Source of the DNA: Flavobacterium bizetiae
GTDB taxonomy: Bacteria > Bacteroidota > Bacteroidia > Flavobacteriales > Flavobacteriaceae
NCBI RefSeq assembly: GCF_902804475.1
Contig: NZ_CADCSU010000160.1
Span: 1-64,000, forward strand
Direction of reading: 5' to 3'
Length of the DNA stretch: 64,000 bases
Shown here in pieces: positions 50,377 to 58,814 of this stretch. Numbering within the stretch: position 1 is the first letter of the stretch; the number at the start of each line of letters is the position of its first letter. The translations under genes were made by a program, and so were the position numbers. The notes under the pieces were generated by a model that ran no database searches, had not been told where the DNA came from, and worked only from the letters and a program-made list of their open reading frames with translations.

Positions 50377-51363
50377 ATGAACTACAGAAAACTAGGAAAA
50401 ACAAACTTTAATATATCCGAAATCTCACTTGGCACCTGGCAAGTTGGAGGAAAATGGGGATCAGGATTTAATGATACAACTGCCGACGAGCTTATAAACA
50501 CCGCAATCGACAATGGTGTAAACTTTATTGACACTGCCGATGTTTACGAAAATGGTTTAAGCGAAACCGCCGTTGGTAGAGTTGTACGTTCACGTTCTGA
50601 AAGAATTTATGTAGCAACAAAATGCGGCCGTCATATTAATCCTCATGTAAGTGAAGGTTATCAGCCAAAAGTTCTTCAGAAATTTGTTGAGGACAGTTTA
50701 AAAAGAATGGGATTAGAAACAATTGACTTAATTCAGTTGCATTGCCCTCCTACAGAAGTTTTTTATCGACCTGAAATTTTCGAATTATTCGATCGTTTAA
50801 AAGACCAGGGGAAAATTTTAAATCTGGGTGTAAGCGTAGAAAAAGTCGAAGAAGCATTAAAAGCAATCGAATATTCGAATGTAACTACGGTTCAGATTAT
50901 TTTTAATTTGTTTCGTCAGCGTCCTTCTCAATTGTTTTTCTCAGAAGCCAGAAAAAAAGACATCGGGATCATTGCAAGAGTTCCTTTGGCAAGCGGACTT
51001 TTAACAGGCAAATTTGATGCTAAAACTACTTTTGACGCTCAGGATCATCGTAATTTTAATCGTAACGGAGACGCTTTCGACAAAGGAGAAACTTTTTCGG
51101 GCATTGATTACGAGTTGGGTCTAAAAGCGGTTGAAAAACTAAAAGCATTATTCCCTGAAACAACTAACCTAGCTCCTATTGCCCTGCAATGGATTTTGAG
51201 TTTTAAAGATATTAGCTGTATCATTCCCGGCGCATCGACAGCCAATCACGTCATGTCTAATTTATCGGTTTATGATTTACCAGAATTAACTCCGGAGAAA
51301 ATCGCAGCCATGAACAATATTTACGAAGAATACATAAAACCTTCTGTACACCAGCTATGGTAG
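50377..51363 (+). CDS. Aldo/keto reductase
   Basis: A 328-residue NAD(P)H-dependent TIM-barrel oxidoreductase. The catalytic tetrad is visible: Asp and Tyr in DTADVYENGLSE (about 50-56), Lys in IYVATKCGRH and His in LIQLHCPPTE. The C-terminal IIPGASTANHVMSNL binds the cofactor. It resembles the YghZ/general-stress AKR group; substrate unknown. The frame reaches back to 50266 through repeat sequence, so the ATG at 50377 is chosen. Confidence 0.9.
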   Translation: MNYRKLGKTNFNISEISLGTWQVGGKWGSGFNDTTADELINTAIDNGVNFIDTADVYENGLSETAVGRVVRSRSERIYVATKCGRHINPHVSEGYQPKVLQKFVEDSLKRMGLETIDLIQLHCPPTEVFYRPEIFELFDRLKDQGKILNLGVSVEKVEEALKAIEYSNVTTVQIIFNLFRQRPSQLFFSEARKKDIGIIARVPLASGLLTGKFDAKTTFDAQDHRNFNRNGDAFDKGETFSGIDYELGLKAVEKLKALFPETTNLAPIALQWILSFKDISCIIPGASTANHVMSNLSVYDLPELTPEKIAAMNNIYEEYIKPSVHQLW

Positions 51364-51373
51364 TTTTAAGACA

Positions 51374-51405
51374 CTAAGGTGCTAAGGTGCTGAGATTCTA
51401 AGTTT
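51374..51405 (+). repeat. Octamer-period array 6, merged with a terminator
   Basis: Four 8-bp units in phase (CTAAGGTG twice, CTGAGATT, CTAAGTTT). The last units form the left arm of the hairpin at 51391-51432. Confidence 0.7.
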
Positions 51406-51434
51406 TTTTTTTAGAATCTCGGCGCTTTTTTTAG
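51386..51434 (+). terminator. Terminator after the aldo/keto reductase gene
   Basis: GAGATTCTAA (51392-51401) pairs perfectly with TTAGAATCTC (51411-51420). The stem extends to about 16 bp with G-T pairs and is followed by a T run. Its left arm is made of array 6 units. Confidence 0.75.
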
Positions 51435-51455
51435 TTATAAAAAAAGCGCAATTTC

Positions 51456-51490
51456 AACTCATAACTCTTAACTTATAACTCATAACTTTT
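51456..51490 (+). repeat. Heptamer-period array
   Basis: Five 7-bp units in strict phase: AACTCAT, AACTCTT, AACTTAT, AACTCAT, AACTTTT. It ends exactly at the stop codon of the histidine kinase gene (minus strand, 51491). Confidence 0.65.
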
Positions 51491-52540
51491 TTAAGCTTCA
51501 AATTCAATTCTAAATTCAGCTCCTTTGTTTTTACCTTCGCTGGTTGCGTCTAATGTTCCTTTGTTTTTTTCGATGATTTTTTTGCAGAGATACAATCCAA
51601 TTCCGGTCGAAGATTCATTTGCAGTTCCTAAGCGGCTCATTTTGGTAAACTTCTTAAACAATTCATCGATCTGATTTTTATCAAAACCAATTCCTTTATC
51701 TGTAACCGTTATAATGACTTTTGAGTTGTCATTGTAGATTCTAACTTTTACCTCGCTGTCGAAATACGAGAATTTAATCGCATTACTTATTAAATTTACC
51801 AAGACCTGCACAAGTAAACCTTCATCAAGTCTCAATTTAACCTCGGTAATTTCTAAATCAAGAGTCAACTTTATATTTTTATCAATCAGGCGCTGTTCTA
51901 ACTGTTCATTAATAAAAGGTAAAATACCAGGCAATAAAATGGTTTTAATTTCCTGACTTCCTTTTATAACGCGATCTTGTTCTTTTAATAATTTTATAAA
52001 ATTTTCGATGTATCGAAATTGCAAATTCGTCGATTCACGAATTAATTCTGCCAATTGGCGAATAGAATCGGATGGATTTTCGCTGATAATTAAATTAGCC
52101 AAACCTTGCGGATTCCCGGCAAAATTTTTCAAATCATGCGAAAGCATATAAATCAAATCCTGTTTTTCGTTTATAAAACTTTCAGCTTCATAAATAGATT
52201 CCTGAATATTAGCCAGTAACAAACCGGCTTCATCTGTATATTCAGTTGGCAGAATCGATAATTTTCTGTTATTTCTGTAATCATCTAATGATTTAGAAGC
52301 AATCGAAATGGGCTTAATTAATTGATTTAAAACCAAAAGTGTGATCAAAGTAGCCAGTAAAGTCATGATTAAAGAGAAAACCAAAATCGAAGTTGGCGAA
52401 ACACTATGATTATAATAAAGTACAAAAAATAAAATCCCGATCAAAGGAATATGAATTCCTATAAAAGCAACAAATAAAAATTTGAAGGCATAACTTTTTT
52501 TCAAAAAGCCAATTTGTGAAAGATTATGATATAACTTCAT
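51491..52540 (-). CDS. Sensor histidine kinase
   Basis: A 349-residue membrane kinase. Two helices (about 20-42 and 49-72) enclose a very short outside loop. A HAMP-like linker follows, then a dimerisation/phospho-acceptor region with MLSHDLKN (His about 134), then the ATPase domain with NLISNAIKFS, VTDKGIGFD and GIGLYLCKKI. The short loop suggests that it senses a membrane or cytoplasmic signal. No response regulator lies beside it, so the partner is elsewhere. Confidence 0.92.
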   Translation of the reverse strand: MKLYHNLSQIGFLKKSYAFKFLFVAFIGIHIPLIGILFFVLYYNHSVSPTSILVFSLIMTLLATLITLLVLNQLIKPISIASKSLDDYRNNRKLSILPTEYTDEAGLLLANIQESIYEAESFINEKQDLIYMLSHDLKNFAGNPQGLANLIISENPSDSIRQLAELIRESTNLQFRYIENFIKLLKEQDRVIKGSQEIKTILLPGILPFINEQLEQRLIDKNIKLTLDLEITEVKLRLDEGLLVQVLVNLISNAIKFSYFDSEVKVRIYNDNSKVIITVTDKGIGFDKNQIDELFKKFTKMSRLGTANESSTGIGLYLCKKIIEKNKGTLDATSEGKNKGAEFRIEFEA

Positions 52541-52665
52541 AAAAATAATAACAATCTATAGTTTAAAAATAGCAGAATTGGGTTTATTGCTAAAAACAAA
52601 GTTAACTTTTAAACTCAATTAAAAGAATAAATTACACAATTTGATAAAATATTTCGAAAATTAAA

Positions 52666-52695
52666 TTTGAAAAAGTTTACAAACCCTTATTTTTG
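52666..52695 (+). promoter_or_regulatory. Complete rlmD promoter (-33 and -7)
   Basis: TTTG at 52666-52669 and TATTTTTG at 52688-52695, with an 18-base spacer, match the Bacteroidota promoter consensus. The predicted transcript start falls at about 52698-52702, on top of the start codon (52700). Confidence 0.75.
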
Positions 52696-52699
52696 CGCT

Positions 52700-54112
52700 A
52701 TGGGAAGAAAAAATACAGACAAAGTTGTCTTTCATCAGATTCAGGTTCTTGATGCCGGAGCAAAGGGAGTATCAGTAGCAAAGGCTCCTGACGGAAAAGT
52801 AATCTTTATTCCGAACGTAGTTCCGGGTGATGTTGTTGACGTTCAAACTTTCAAAAAAAGAAAAGCCTATTATGAAGGCAAAGCCGTAAAATTTCATGAA
52901 TTATCAGAGCATCGCATCGAACCTATCTGCGATCATTTTGGAGTTTGTGGAGGATGCAAATGGCAAAATATGAAATACAGCCAACAGTTGTATTACAAAC
53001 AAAACGAAGTAAAAAACCATTTACAGCGTATAGGAAAAGTTGAACTTCCTGAGTTCGAAACTATCCTGGGTTCTGAAAAACAGTTTTTTTACAGAAATAA
53101 AATGGAATTTTCGTTTTCTAACGCTCGTTGGTTAACCGAAAAAGAAATTGAAAGCACTGAAGATCTTGGAAACAGAAATGCATTAGGATTTCATATCCCG
53201 AAAATGTGGGATAAAATTCTTGACATTCAAAAATGTTACTTACAGGAAGATCCTTCAAACGCGATTAGAAACGAAATTAGAGATTTTGCCAATGCAAATA
53301 ATTTAGCGTTTTTTAATCCAAGAGAGCAATCTGGTTTATTAAGAACGTTTATGATTCGTACTGCTTCGACAGGAGAAATCATGGTTTTGATTCAGTTTTA
53401 CGAAAACGACAAAAAAGATCGTGAATTGCTTTTAGATCATCTTTACGAGAAGTTCCCTCAAATTACTTCATTACAATATGTGGTAAATTCAAAGCAAAAC
53501 GATACTATTTACGATCAGGATATCAAACTATATAAAGGTAGAGATTATATCCTTGAAGAAATGGAAGGTTTAAAATTTAGCATCAACGCTAAATCTTTTT
53601 ATCAGACCAATTCTGACCAGGCTTACGAATTATACAAAATAACACGTGATTTCGCCGGACTTTCTGGCAACGAAACCGTTTATGATTTATATACAGGAAC
53701 CGGAACTATTGCACAATTTGTTTCTAAAAAAGCAAAAAAAGTAATTGGTGTAGAAAGTGTTCCCGAAGCAATTTTAGATGCTAAAGCCAATGCAGAACGC
53801 AATAATATAACGAATTGTGAGTTTTTTGTAGGTGATATGAAAGTTGTTTTCAACGAAAGTTTCATCGCAGAGCACGGCAAGCCGGATGTTATTATTACAG
53901 ATCCGCCAAGAGACGGTATGCACGCAGCAGTTATCGATCAAATCCTGAAAATTGCTCCTAAAAAAGTAGTTTATGTAAGTTGTAACTCAGCAACACAAGC
54001 ACGTGATTTAGCTTTAATGGATGAGAAATATAAAGTTACACGCGTTAGACCAGTTGATATGTTTCCGCAAACGCATCATGTCGAAAATGTTGTACTTTTA
54101 GAACTTCGCTAA
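52700..54112 (+). CDS. rlmD: 23S rRNA (uracil-5-)-methyltransferase RlmD
   Basis: Methylates U1939 of 23S rRNA with SAM. The 470-residue protein has an N-terminal TRAM domain (about 5-65), the iron-sulfur motif CDHFGVCGGCKWQ (about 80-92), the SAM motif VYDLYTGTGTIAQ and the catalytic cysteine in VVYVSCNSATQARDL. The ATG at 52700 is the first start after the promoter; a TTG at 52667 lies within the -33 box and cannot be used. The message appears to be almost leaderless. DUF6452 and DUF6048 genes follow closely. Confidence 0.94.
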   Translation: MGRKNTDKVVFHQIQVLDAGAKGVSVAKAPDGKVIFIPNVVPGDVVDVQTFKKRKAYYEGKAVKFHELSEHRIEPICDHFGVCGGCKWQNMKYSQQLYYKQNEVKNHLQRIGKVELPEFETILGSEKQFFYRNKMEFSFSNARWLTEKEIESTEDLGNRNALGFHIPKMWDKILDIQKCYLQEDPSNAIRNEIRDFANANNLAFFNPREQSGLLRTFMIRTASTGEIMVLIQFYENDKKDRELLLDHLYEKFPQITSLQYVVNSKQNDTIYDQDIKLYKGRDYILEEMEGLKFSINAKSFYQTNSDQAYELYKITRDFAGLSGNETVYDLYTGTGTIAQFVSKKAKKVIGVESVPEAILDAKANAERNNITNCEFFVGDMKVVFNESFIAEHGKPDVIITDPPRDGMHAAVIDQILKIAPKKVVYVSCNSATQARDLALMDEKYKVTRVRPVDMFPQTHHVENVVLLELR

Positions 54113-54122
54113 CAAAATATAA

Positions 54123-54659
54123 ATGAAAAAAATAATCTCTCTTTTATTGGTCTTCACTTTTGGTTTATCCAGCTGTGAGAAAGATGATATTTGTGATGCA
54201 AATACACCTACTACTCCTCGATTGGTAATTGCATTTTATGATATCAATAACTCGACAAAGCCAAGAAATGTAAATAATTTAATGGTAATTGGACAAGGAA
54301 AAACAGAAGGAATTATTTTCAACAAAAGTGTAACAGATACAACTAAATATGTAACAAATGCAAATACTGTTTCTATACCACTGCGAACAGATACAATTTC
54401 TACCATATACAAATTTGTATACAACTCACTAAGTCCTAATGCAGCTGCCATAAATACTGATGTAATAAAAATTGATTATACTCATCAAAATGTATATGTA
54501 TCGAGAGCCTGCGGTTTTAAGACTACTTTTACACTCGCTCCGGTAAATCCTTTCGTACGAACAGATCCGGCCGGTGATGGTAACTGGATGCAGGAAATTT
54601 TTGTAAAAACCCGTAACATTGAATCTGAAAATGAAACACACATTCAAGTATATTTTTAG
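54123..54659 (+). CDS. DUF6452 lipoprotein
   Basis: A 178-residue lipoprotein with a signal peptide ending in FGLSSC (cysteine about residue 18). The mature part is beta-rich with two further cysteines (DDICDAN and RACGFK). Proteins of this kind follow rlmD and precede a DUF6048 gene in many Flavobacteriia, and the family is of unknown function. It starts 10 bases after rlmD and overlaps the next gene. Confidence 0.85.
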   Translation: MKKIISLLLVFTFGLSSCEKDDICDANTPTTPRLVIAFYDINNSTKPRNVNNLMVIGQGKTEGIIFNKSVTDTTKYVTNANTVSIPLRTDTISTIYKFVYNSLSPNAAAINTDVIKIDYTHQNVYVSRACGFKTTFTLAPVNPFVRTDPAGDGNWMQEIFVKTRNIESENETHIQVYF

Positions 54660-55428
54660 TTCTGTCTTATTGTTTTCAATGTTTTTGGGCCATACTCAGG
54701 AAACAGCAACTAAAACAGTAACAAAAGAAAAGCCTAAAACCGAGACTGCAAAACCTGCTCTTGAAGAAGTAAAAAAAGACAGCATCAAAACAGATCGCTA
54801 CGGTCTTCGTGTGGGTGTTGATTTGTACAAACTGACTCGCGGACTTTATGACAAAGATTATAAAGGAATCGAAATTGTGGGAGATTTTCGTTTAACGAAA
54901 AAATACTACATCGCCGCTGAATTGGGTTTTGAAGATAAAACTACAGATGACGACAGGTTAAACTCAACTGCAACCGGAACGTACATAAAAGGAGGTTTTG
55001 ACTATAATTTGTACCAAAACTGGTTAGACATGGAAAACTTAATTACAATAGGTTTACGTGGAGGTTTTAGTACTTTTAGCCAGCAATTAAATAGTTATAA
55101 AATCTACAACGCAAATCCGTATTGGGGAGAACAACCGGCAGTTGCTGCTGGTCAAAAATATACTGGTTTAACAGCAGGATGGCTGGAAGTTGCCATGGGA
55201 TTAAAAGCAAAAGTTTTTAATAATGTATTTGTTGGATTTGGCGTTCAGTTAAAAATGCTGGTGGCCAATTCAAAACCATCAGGCTTTGATAATTTGTACA
55301 TACCAGGTTTTAACAGAACTTACGACGGAAGTTTTGGAGTAGGTTTTAACTACACCGTTTCTTATTTTATTCCGCTTTACAAGAAAAAAACTATTATTCC
55401 GGCAATTATCGAAACTCCTAAAAATTAG
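54631..55428 (+). CDS. DUF6048 outer-membrane beta-barrel-like protein
   Basis: A 265-residue exported protein. A signal peptide (MKHTFKYIFSSVLLFSMFLGHTQ) is followed by a charged linker and a domain of alternating strands with aromatic ends (YGLRVGVDLYKLTRG to VGFNYTVSYFIPLY), as in small outer-membrane barrels. It overlaps the 3' end of the DUF6452 gene by 29 bases, which suggests a two-protein envelope unit. The ATG at 54631 gives the best signal peptide. Confidence 0.85.
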   Translation: MKHTFKYIFSSVLLFSMFLGHTQETATKTVTKEKPKTETAKPALEEVKKDSIKTDRYGLRVGVDLYKLTRGLYDKDYKGIEIVGDFRLTKKYYIAAELGFEDKTTDDDRLNSTATGTYIKGGFDYNLYQNWLDMENLITIGLRGGFSTFSQQLNSYKIYNANPYWGEQPAVAAGQKYTGLTAGWLEVAMGLKAKVFNNVFVGFGVQLKMLVANSKPSGFDNLYIPGFNRTYDGSFGVGFNYTVSYFIPLYKKKTIIPAIIETPKN

Positions 55429-55440
55429 TTTTAAGCTAAG

Positions 55441-56379
55441 ATGAACAAAATTCTTATTCTTTTTATCTTTAGCCAAATTGCTTTTGCTCAAAAAACAATT
55501 GTCAAAACTTCGTTGCATTTCTCAGGAAAAATAAACAAGTATCCTATAGAAATGACAATCGAATTCATTCAGGGACAAGATTCTGTTTCCGGAAGTTATT
55601 ACTACTTAAAAAATAGTAAAGACATGCCTATTTTTACAAAAGGTACTTATAAAGCAGGCCAAATAAAACTGGAAGAAACAACCTATACAGCAGCCAAAAA
55701 AGGAAATGTACCTGCCAAAACAGGCTCTTTTGTACTACAATTAGACAATGAGCACAAATTAAGCGGTATATGGCAAAATGTAAAAAAGGATAAAAAATTT
55801 GATGCTACGCTTACTTGTCTGGAAGATTTATCTGTTTTTAATCCAAAAAACTATACTTACAAACTAAACCCGCATAAAGGTAAAGCTGAAAATATGAACG
55901 GCGAATTAGCCGATAATTTCCTGATTAGCAAACTGGATATTTTTAATGCTAAAAAAGAAAAAGTGCAAACGCTTTCTGGTTTCAACAAAGCCATTTACGA
56001 AAAAGACGCAGCAGTAGAATTAGAAGATTTAAATTTTGACGGGCTCCTGGATATCAAAATTCCTATTTATTTCCCTGACCGAATTAAATATGATGGTGGC
56101 TTTCTTTACTTTGTATACGATAAAACGAAGAAACAGTTTATTAGAAATACAAAACTCGAAGAATTAGAATATTTGCATTTTGACCAAAGGAACAAAGAAT
56201 TCATCAAATATGAAGCCGACGGCAACGGAAACGAAACCGATAGTTATTACAAATGGTCTAACAACAATTTCTACCTGATCAAAAAAGTGGAAAGTTTCGA
56301 AGACAGCGATAAAACTACTTATACTGAGTACGAAATAAAAAACAACAAATCAGTAAAAGTCAAACAATATCAGAAATAA
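55441..56379 (+). CDS. Exported protein of unknown function
   Basis: A 312-residue protein with a clear signal peptide (MNKILILFIFSQIAFAQ). The first half (about 20-130) is a beta-rich domain with repeated 'extend and compare' strands, similar to lipocalin-like carriers. The second half contains LEDLNFDGLLDIKIP, a calcium-type D-x-N-x-D-G loop as in XAC2610-like periplasmic proteins. It starts 12 bases after the DUF6048 gene, so it may be the last gene of the rlmD operon. Confidence 0.78.
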   Translation: MNKILILFIFSQIAFAQKTIVKTSLHFSGKINKYPIEMTIEFIQGQDSVSGSYYYLKNSKDMPIFTKGTYKAGQIKLEETTYTAAKKGNVPAKTGSFVLQLDNEHKLSGIWQNVKKDKKFDATLTCLEDLSVFNPKNYTYKLNPHKGKAENMNGELADNFLISKLDIFNAKKEKVQTLSGFNKAIYEKDAAVELEDLNFDGLLDIKIPIYFPDRIKYDGGFLYFVYDKTKKQFIRNTKLEELEYLHFDQRNKEFIKYEADGNGNETDSYYKWSNNNFYLIKKVESFEDSDKTTYTEYEIKNNKSVKVKQYQK

Positions 56380-56414
56380 AAAAAGCCATGAATTAATCGT
56401 TCATGGCTTTTTTA
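56379..56414. terminator. Bidirectional terminator
   Basis: A perfect 14-bp stem (56379-56392 with 56400-56413, core GCCATGAA) with A and T runs on each side serves the exported-protein gene and the convergent racemase gene. Confidence 0.88.
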
Positions 56415-56421
56415 TTTATCG

Positions 56422-57114
56422 TTATGACAACTGAAAATCAACAGCTGCATTTGAATGTATTAATGCAGTATCAAAAATGGGTACCGCGAGATCTTCCGGT
56501 TTTATCACCAACGGAATTTCGGTACAACCTAAAATAATTCCTTCAGCTCCTTCTTTAATCAATTGATTGGCAATTTCTAAATAGCGTTTTTTAGTTTCGC
56601 TGCTTACAATACCTTTTCCAAGTTCTTCGAAAATAGTGGTATGAATAAAATCTTTATCCTCTTCACTTTTTGGAATTATTACTTCGATTCCTTTATTCAA
56701 AAGCTTGTCCTTAAAAAAGTCAAGTTCCATTGTGAATTTAGTTCCCAACAAACCTACTTTTTTCAGTTCCTGTTTCTCGATTTCAATCGCTGTTGCAGTT
56801 GCGATATGAATAATAGGCAAATCTATTGCCGCTTCAAGTCTGTCAGCAATAAAATGCATTGTATTTGCACACAACACAATTGCTTCTGCCCCGCCCTGTT
56901 TAAGAAACTGGCATCCCTTTAAAAGCAAATTGAAAGTCGAATCCCAATCATTATTTTCATTGTTCTTTTTTATATCAGCATAATTAAAAGAATAAATAAG
57001 GCATTCAGAGAAGTTAAGCCCTCCCAATTTGTCATTGATTCCCTGATTTATAAGTTTGTAATAATCACCGGTCGAAACCCAGCTAATACCTCCTATAAGT
57101 CCAATTATCTTCAT
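56422..57114 (-). CDS. Aspartate/glutamate racemase family protein
   Basis: A 230-residue cofactor-independent racemase. Both catalytic cysteines are present: IVLCANTMHFIAD (about C82) and GIILGCTEIPLVI (about C195), with LIGGISWVSTGDYY at the start. It probably racemises aspartate or a related amino acid; RacX/YgeA-like broad enzymes are an alternative. It ends next to a shared terminator and begins 10 bases after the upstream small gene. Confidence 0.9.
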   Translation of the reverse strand: MKIIGLIGGISWVSTGDYYKLINQGINDKLGGLNFSECLIYSFNYADIKKNNENNDWDSTFNLLLKGCQFLKQGGAEAIVLCANTMHFIADRLEAAIDLPIIHIATATAIEIEKQELKKVGLLGTKFTMELDFFKDKLLNKGIEVIIPKSEEDKDFIHTTIFEELGKGIVSSETKKRYLEIANQLIKEGAEGIILGCTEIPLVIKPEDLAVPIFDTALIHSNAAVDFQLS

Positions 57115-57124
57115 ATAAAATCGA

Positions 57125-57361
57125 TTATCCTATTTCTCTGATTCCTTTTATAAAAATCCATTTCATGAAAAGTTTTTCACCATCCTTAGTTTTTACCGCC
57201 TGAAATTTAGGCGAAATCAAAGTAGCTACGATAAAAGCAGTCATCGGAATCCAAAGTCCTGTTAATCCTGTATACATCGCAACCACGAATCGTCCTGCAA
57301 TAAATAAAATCGCAAAACATCCTAACTGGTATAAAAAAGCTCTTACTTGTAATTTTGACAT
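57125..57361 (-). CDS. Small membrane protein of unknown function
   Basis: A 78-residue protein with two hydrophobic helices (about 8-28 and 34-50) and a C-terminal basic part (KLFMKWIFIKGIREIG). No family is recognised. It lies in the same direction as the racemase gene, 10 bases apart, so the two are probably co-transcribed. Confidence 0.7.
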   Translation of the reverse strand: MSKLQVRAFLYQLGCFAILFIAGRFVVAMYTGLTGLWIPMTAFIVATLISPKFQAVKTKDGEKLFMKWIFIKGIREIG

Positions 57362-57375
57362 TTTTCTTAGAGTTG

Positions 57376-57407
57376 CTAAGGTTCTGAGATGCTAAGTTGC
57401 TAAGTTT
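57376..57407 (+). repeat. Octamer-period array 7 (CTAAGNTN type)
   Basis: Four 8-bp units in phase: CTAAGGTT, CTGAGATG, CTAAGTTG, CTAAGTTT. It lies 14 bases upstream of a minus-strand gene start and is inverted relative to array 8. Confidence 0.72.
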
Positions 57408-57486
57408 TATTTCAGCAATTTTATTTCCTAACCTTAAATTATTTTTACTTAAATCACTAAAATTCTAAAATAGCCAAGTCAAAACC

Positions 57487-57526
57487 TTAGTACCTTAGTA
57501 TCTTAGAAACTCAGAACCTTATTCAG
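57487..57526 (+). repeat. Octamer-period array 8 (TTAGNNNC type)
   Basis: Five 8-bp units in phase: TTAGTACC, TTAGTATC, TTAGAAAC, TCAGAACC, TTATTCAG. The last unit contains the stop codon of the RNA methyltransferase gene (57519-57521). Its reverse complement aligns with array 7. Confidence 0.72.
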
Positions 57527-58682
57527 AGACCTGAAATTTCGTTCTCTTACTACCTTCGTACATTTCGTATTTTACCAAACGTGCTTCAAGGCTTCCGTTA
57601 AAGAGTTTAATTTTACGGGAAGGTTTTAGTCCTACAAACTTCAACGCTTCAAGATTTGCTGTAATAAACCAGGCATTTGTTCCCGGATAACTTTTCTTTA
57701 AAGTATCTCCAATGTTTTTGTAGAATTCTTCCATATGAATATCCAAACGCTCATCATAAGGGGGATTAAAAACCATATGCAGTTTTCCTTCAACCTCTTT
57801 TTCAGTATCAAAGAAGTTTTCTTCCTTTATAGTAACATAATCTTCAAGATTGGCGTTTCTGATATTGTCCTTGGCTTTGTTTACCGCACTTGGCGCCTTA
57901 TCAAAACCTTTTATAGTATAATGAAATTCCTTTGTTTTTTTCATTAAACTGTTTATAATCTGCTCAAACAAATCATTATCCCAGTCTTTCCATTTTTCAA
58001 AAGCAAATTCTTTACGGTTAATGTTTGCCGGAATATTACAAGCAATCATCGCCGCTTCTGCCAGAAAAGTTCCTGAACCACACATTGGGTCAAGAAAATG
58101 GCTTTGCCCTTCCCAACCAGACAACAACAATATTCCTGCTGCCAAAACCTCGTTGATAGGCGCAATATTCGTAGCCGTTCTGTAACCACGCTGATGCAAT
58201 GAGTTTCCTGATGTGTCTAAAGCAACAGAAACCTGATCTTTATCGATATGAACATTGATTCTTAAATCAGGAAAAGCTTTATCAATACTTGGGCGCTGAC
58301 CCGTTCTTTCTCTAAACTGATCTACAATGGCATCTTTACATTTTTGAGAAACAAACTCAGAATGATTAAAATAAGTCGAGTGTACGGTTGCATCAATTAC
58401 AAAAGTCTGATTGGCATTTAACAACTTAGACCAGTTTACGCCAGAAATTCCTTTGTATAATGCCTGCTCATTATTAGCTCTAAACGAATAAATAGGTTTC
58501 AACACCTTAAGCGCAGTACGCAAAGATAAATTGGCTTTGTACATAAAACCTTTATCACCTTTAAAACTTACCATTCGTACGCCTTTTTCGACATCCTGAG
58601 CACCAAGCGCACGCAATTCATTCTCTAATATTTCTTCAAAACCAAAAAAACATTTGGCTATCATTCTAAAATTTTCTTCCAT
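57519..58682 (-). CDS. THUMP-domain RNA methyltransferase (RlmL-type)
   Basis: A 387-residue SAM-dependent methyltransferase. An N-terminal ferredoxin-like/THUMP part (about 1-160) is followed by the methyltransferase domain with DPMCGSGTFLAEAAMIA (SAM binding), IKGFDKAPSAVNKAKDN and the catalytic NPPY motif (NPPYDERL). This is the YpsC/RlmL family, which makes N2-methylguanosine in 23S rRNA. The start at 58682 (MEENFRMIAKCFFGFEE) is preferred over 58721. Its promoter overlaps that of the divergent methyltransferase gene. Confidence 0.9.
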   Translation of the reverse strand: MEENFRMIAKCFFGFEEILENELRALGAQDVEKGVRMVSFKGDKGFMYKANLSLRTALKVLKPIYSFRANNEQALYKGISGVNWSKLLNANQTFVIDATVHSTYFNHSEFVSQKCKDAIVDQFRERTGQRPSIDKAFPDLRINVHIDKDQVSVALDTSGNSLHQRGYRTATNIAPINEVLAAGILLLSGWEGQSHFLDPMCGSGTFLAEAAMIACNIPANINRKEFAFEKWKDWDNDLFEQIINSLMKKTKEFHYTIKGFDKAPSAVNKAKDNIRNANLEDYVTIKEENFFDTEKEVEGKLHMVFNPPYDERLDIHMEEFYKNIGDTLKKSYPGTNAWFITANLEALKFVGLKPSRKIKLFNGSLEARLVKYEMYEGSKRTKFQVSE

Positions 58683-58765
58683 CTTTATTTTTGAATTAAA
58701 AAAAACTCCGATCGCAAACACACATCTGATTATTCAGGTATCGTCACGAAATAGTTATTTTTCGG

Positions 58766-58784
58766 CAAAAATACACTAAATTTG
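58766..58784. promoter_or_regulatory. Overlapping divergent promoters
   Basis: Two perfect -7 boxes lie 3 bases apart: TATTTTTG on the minus strand (58766-58773) for the RNA methyltransferase and TAAATTTG on the plus strand (58777-58784) for the class I methyltransferase at 58815. RNA polymerase cannot occupy both at once. Confidence 0.65.
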
Positions 58785-58814
58785 CGGGACTTTGAATTAA
58801 TTGAAATAGAATAA

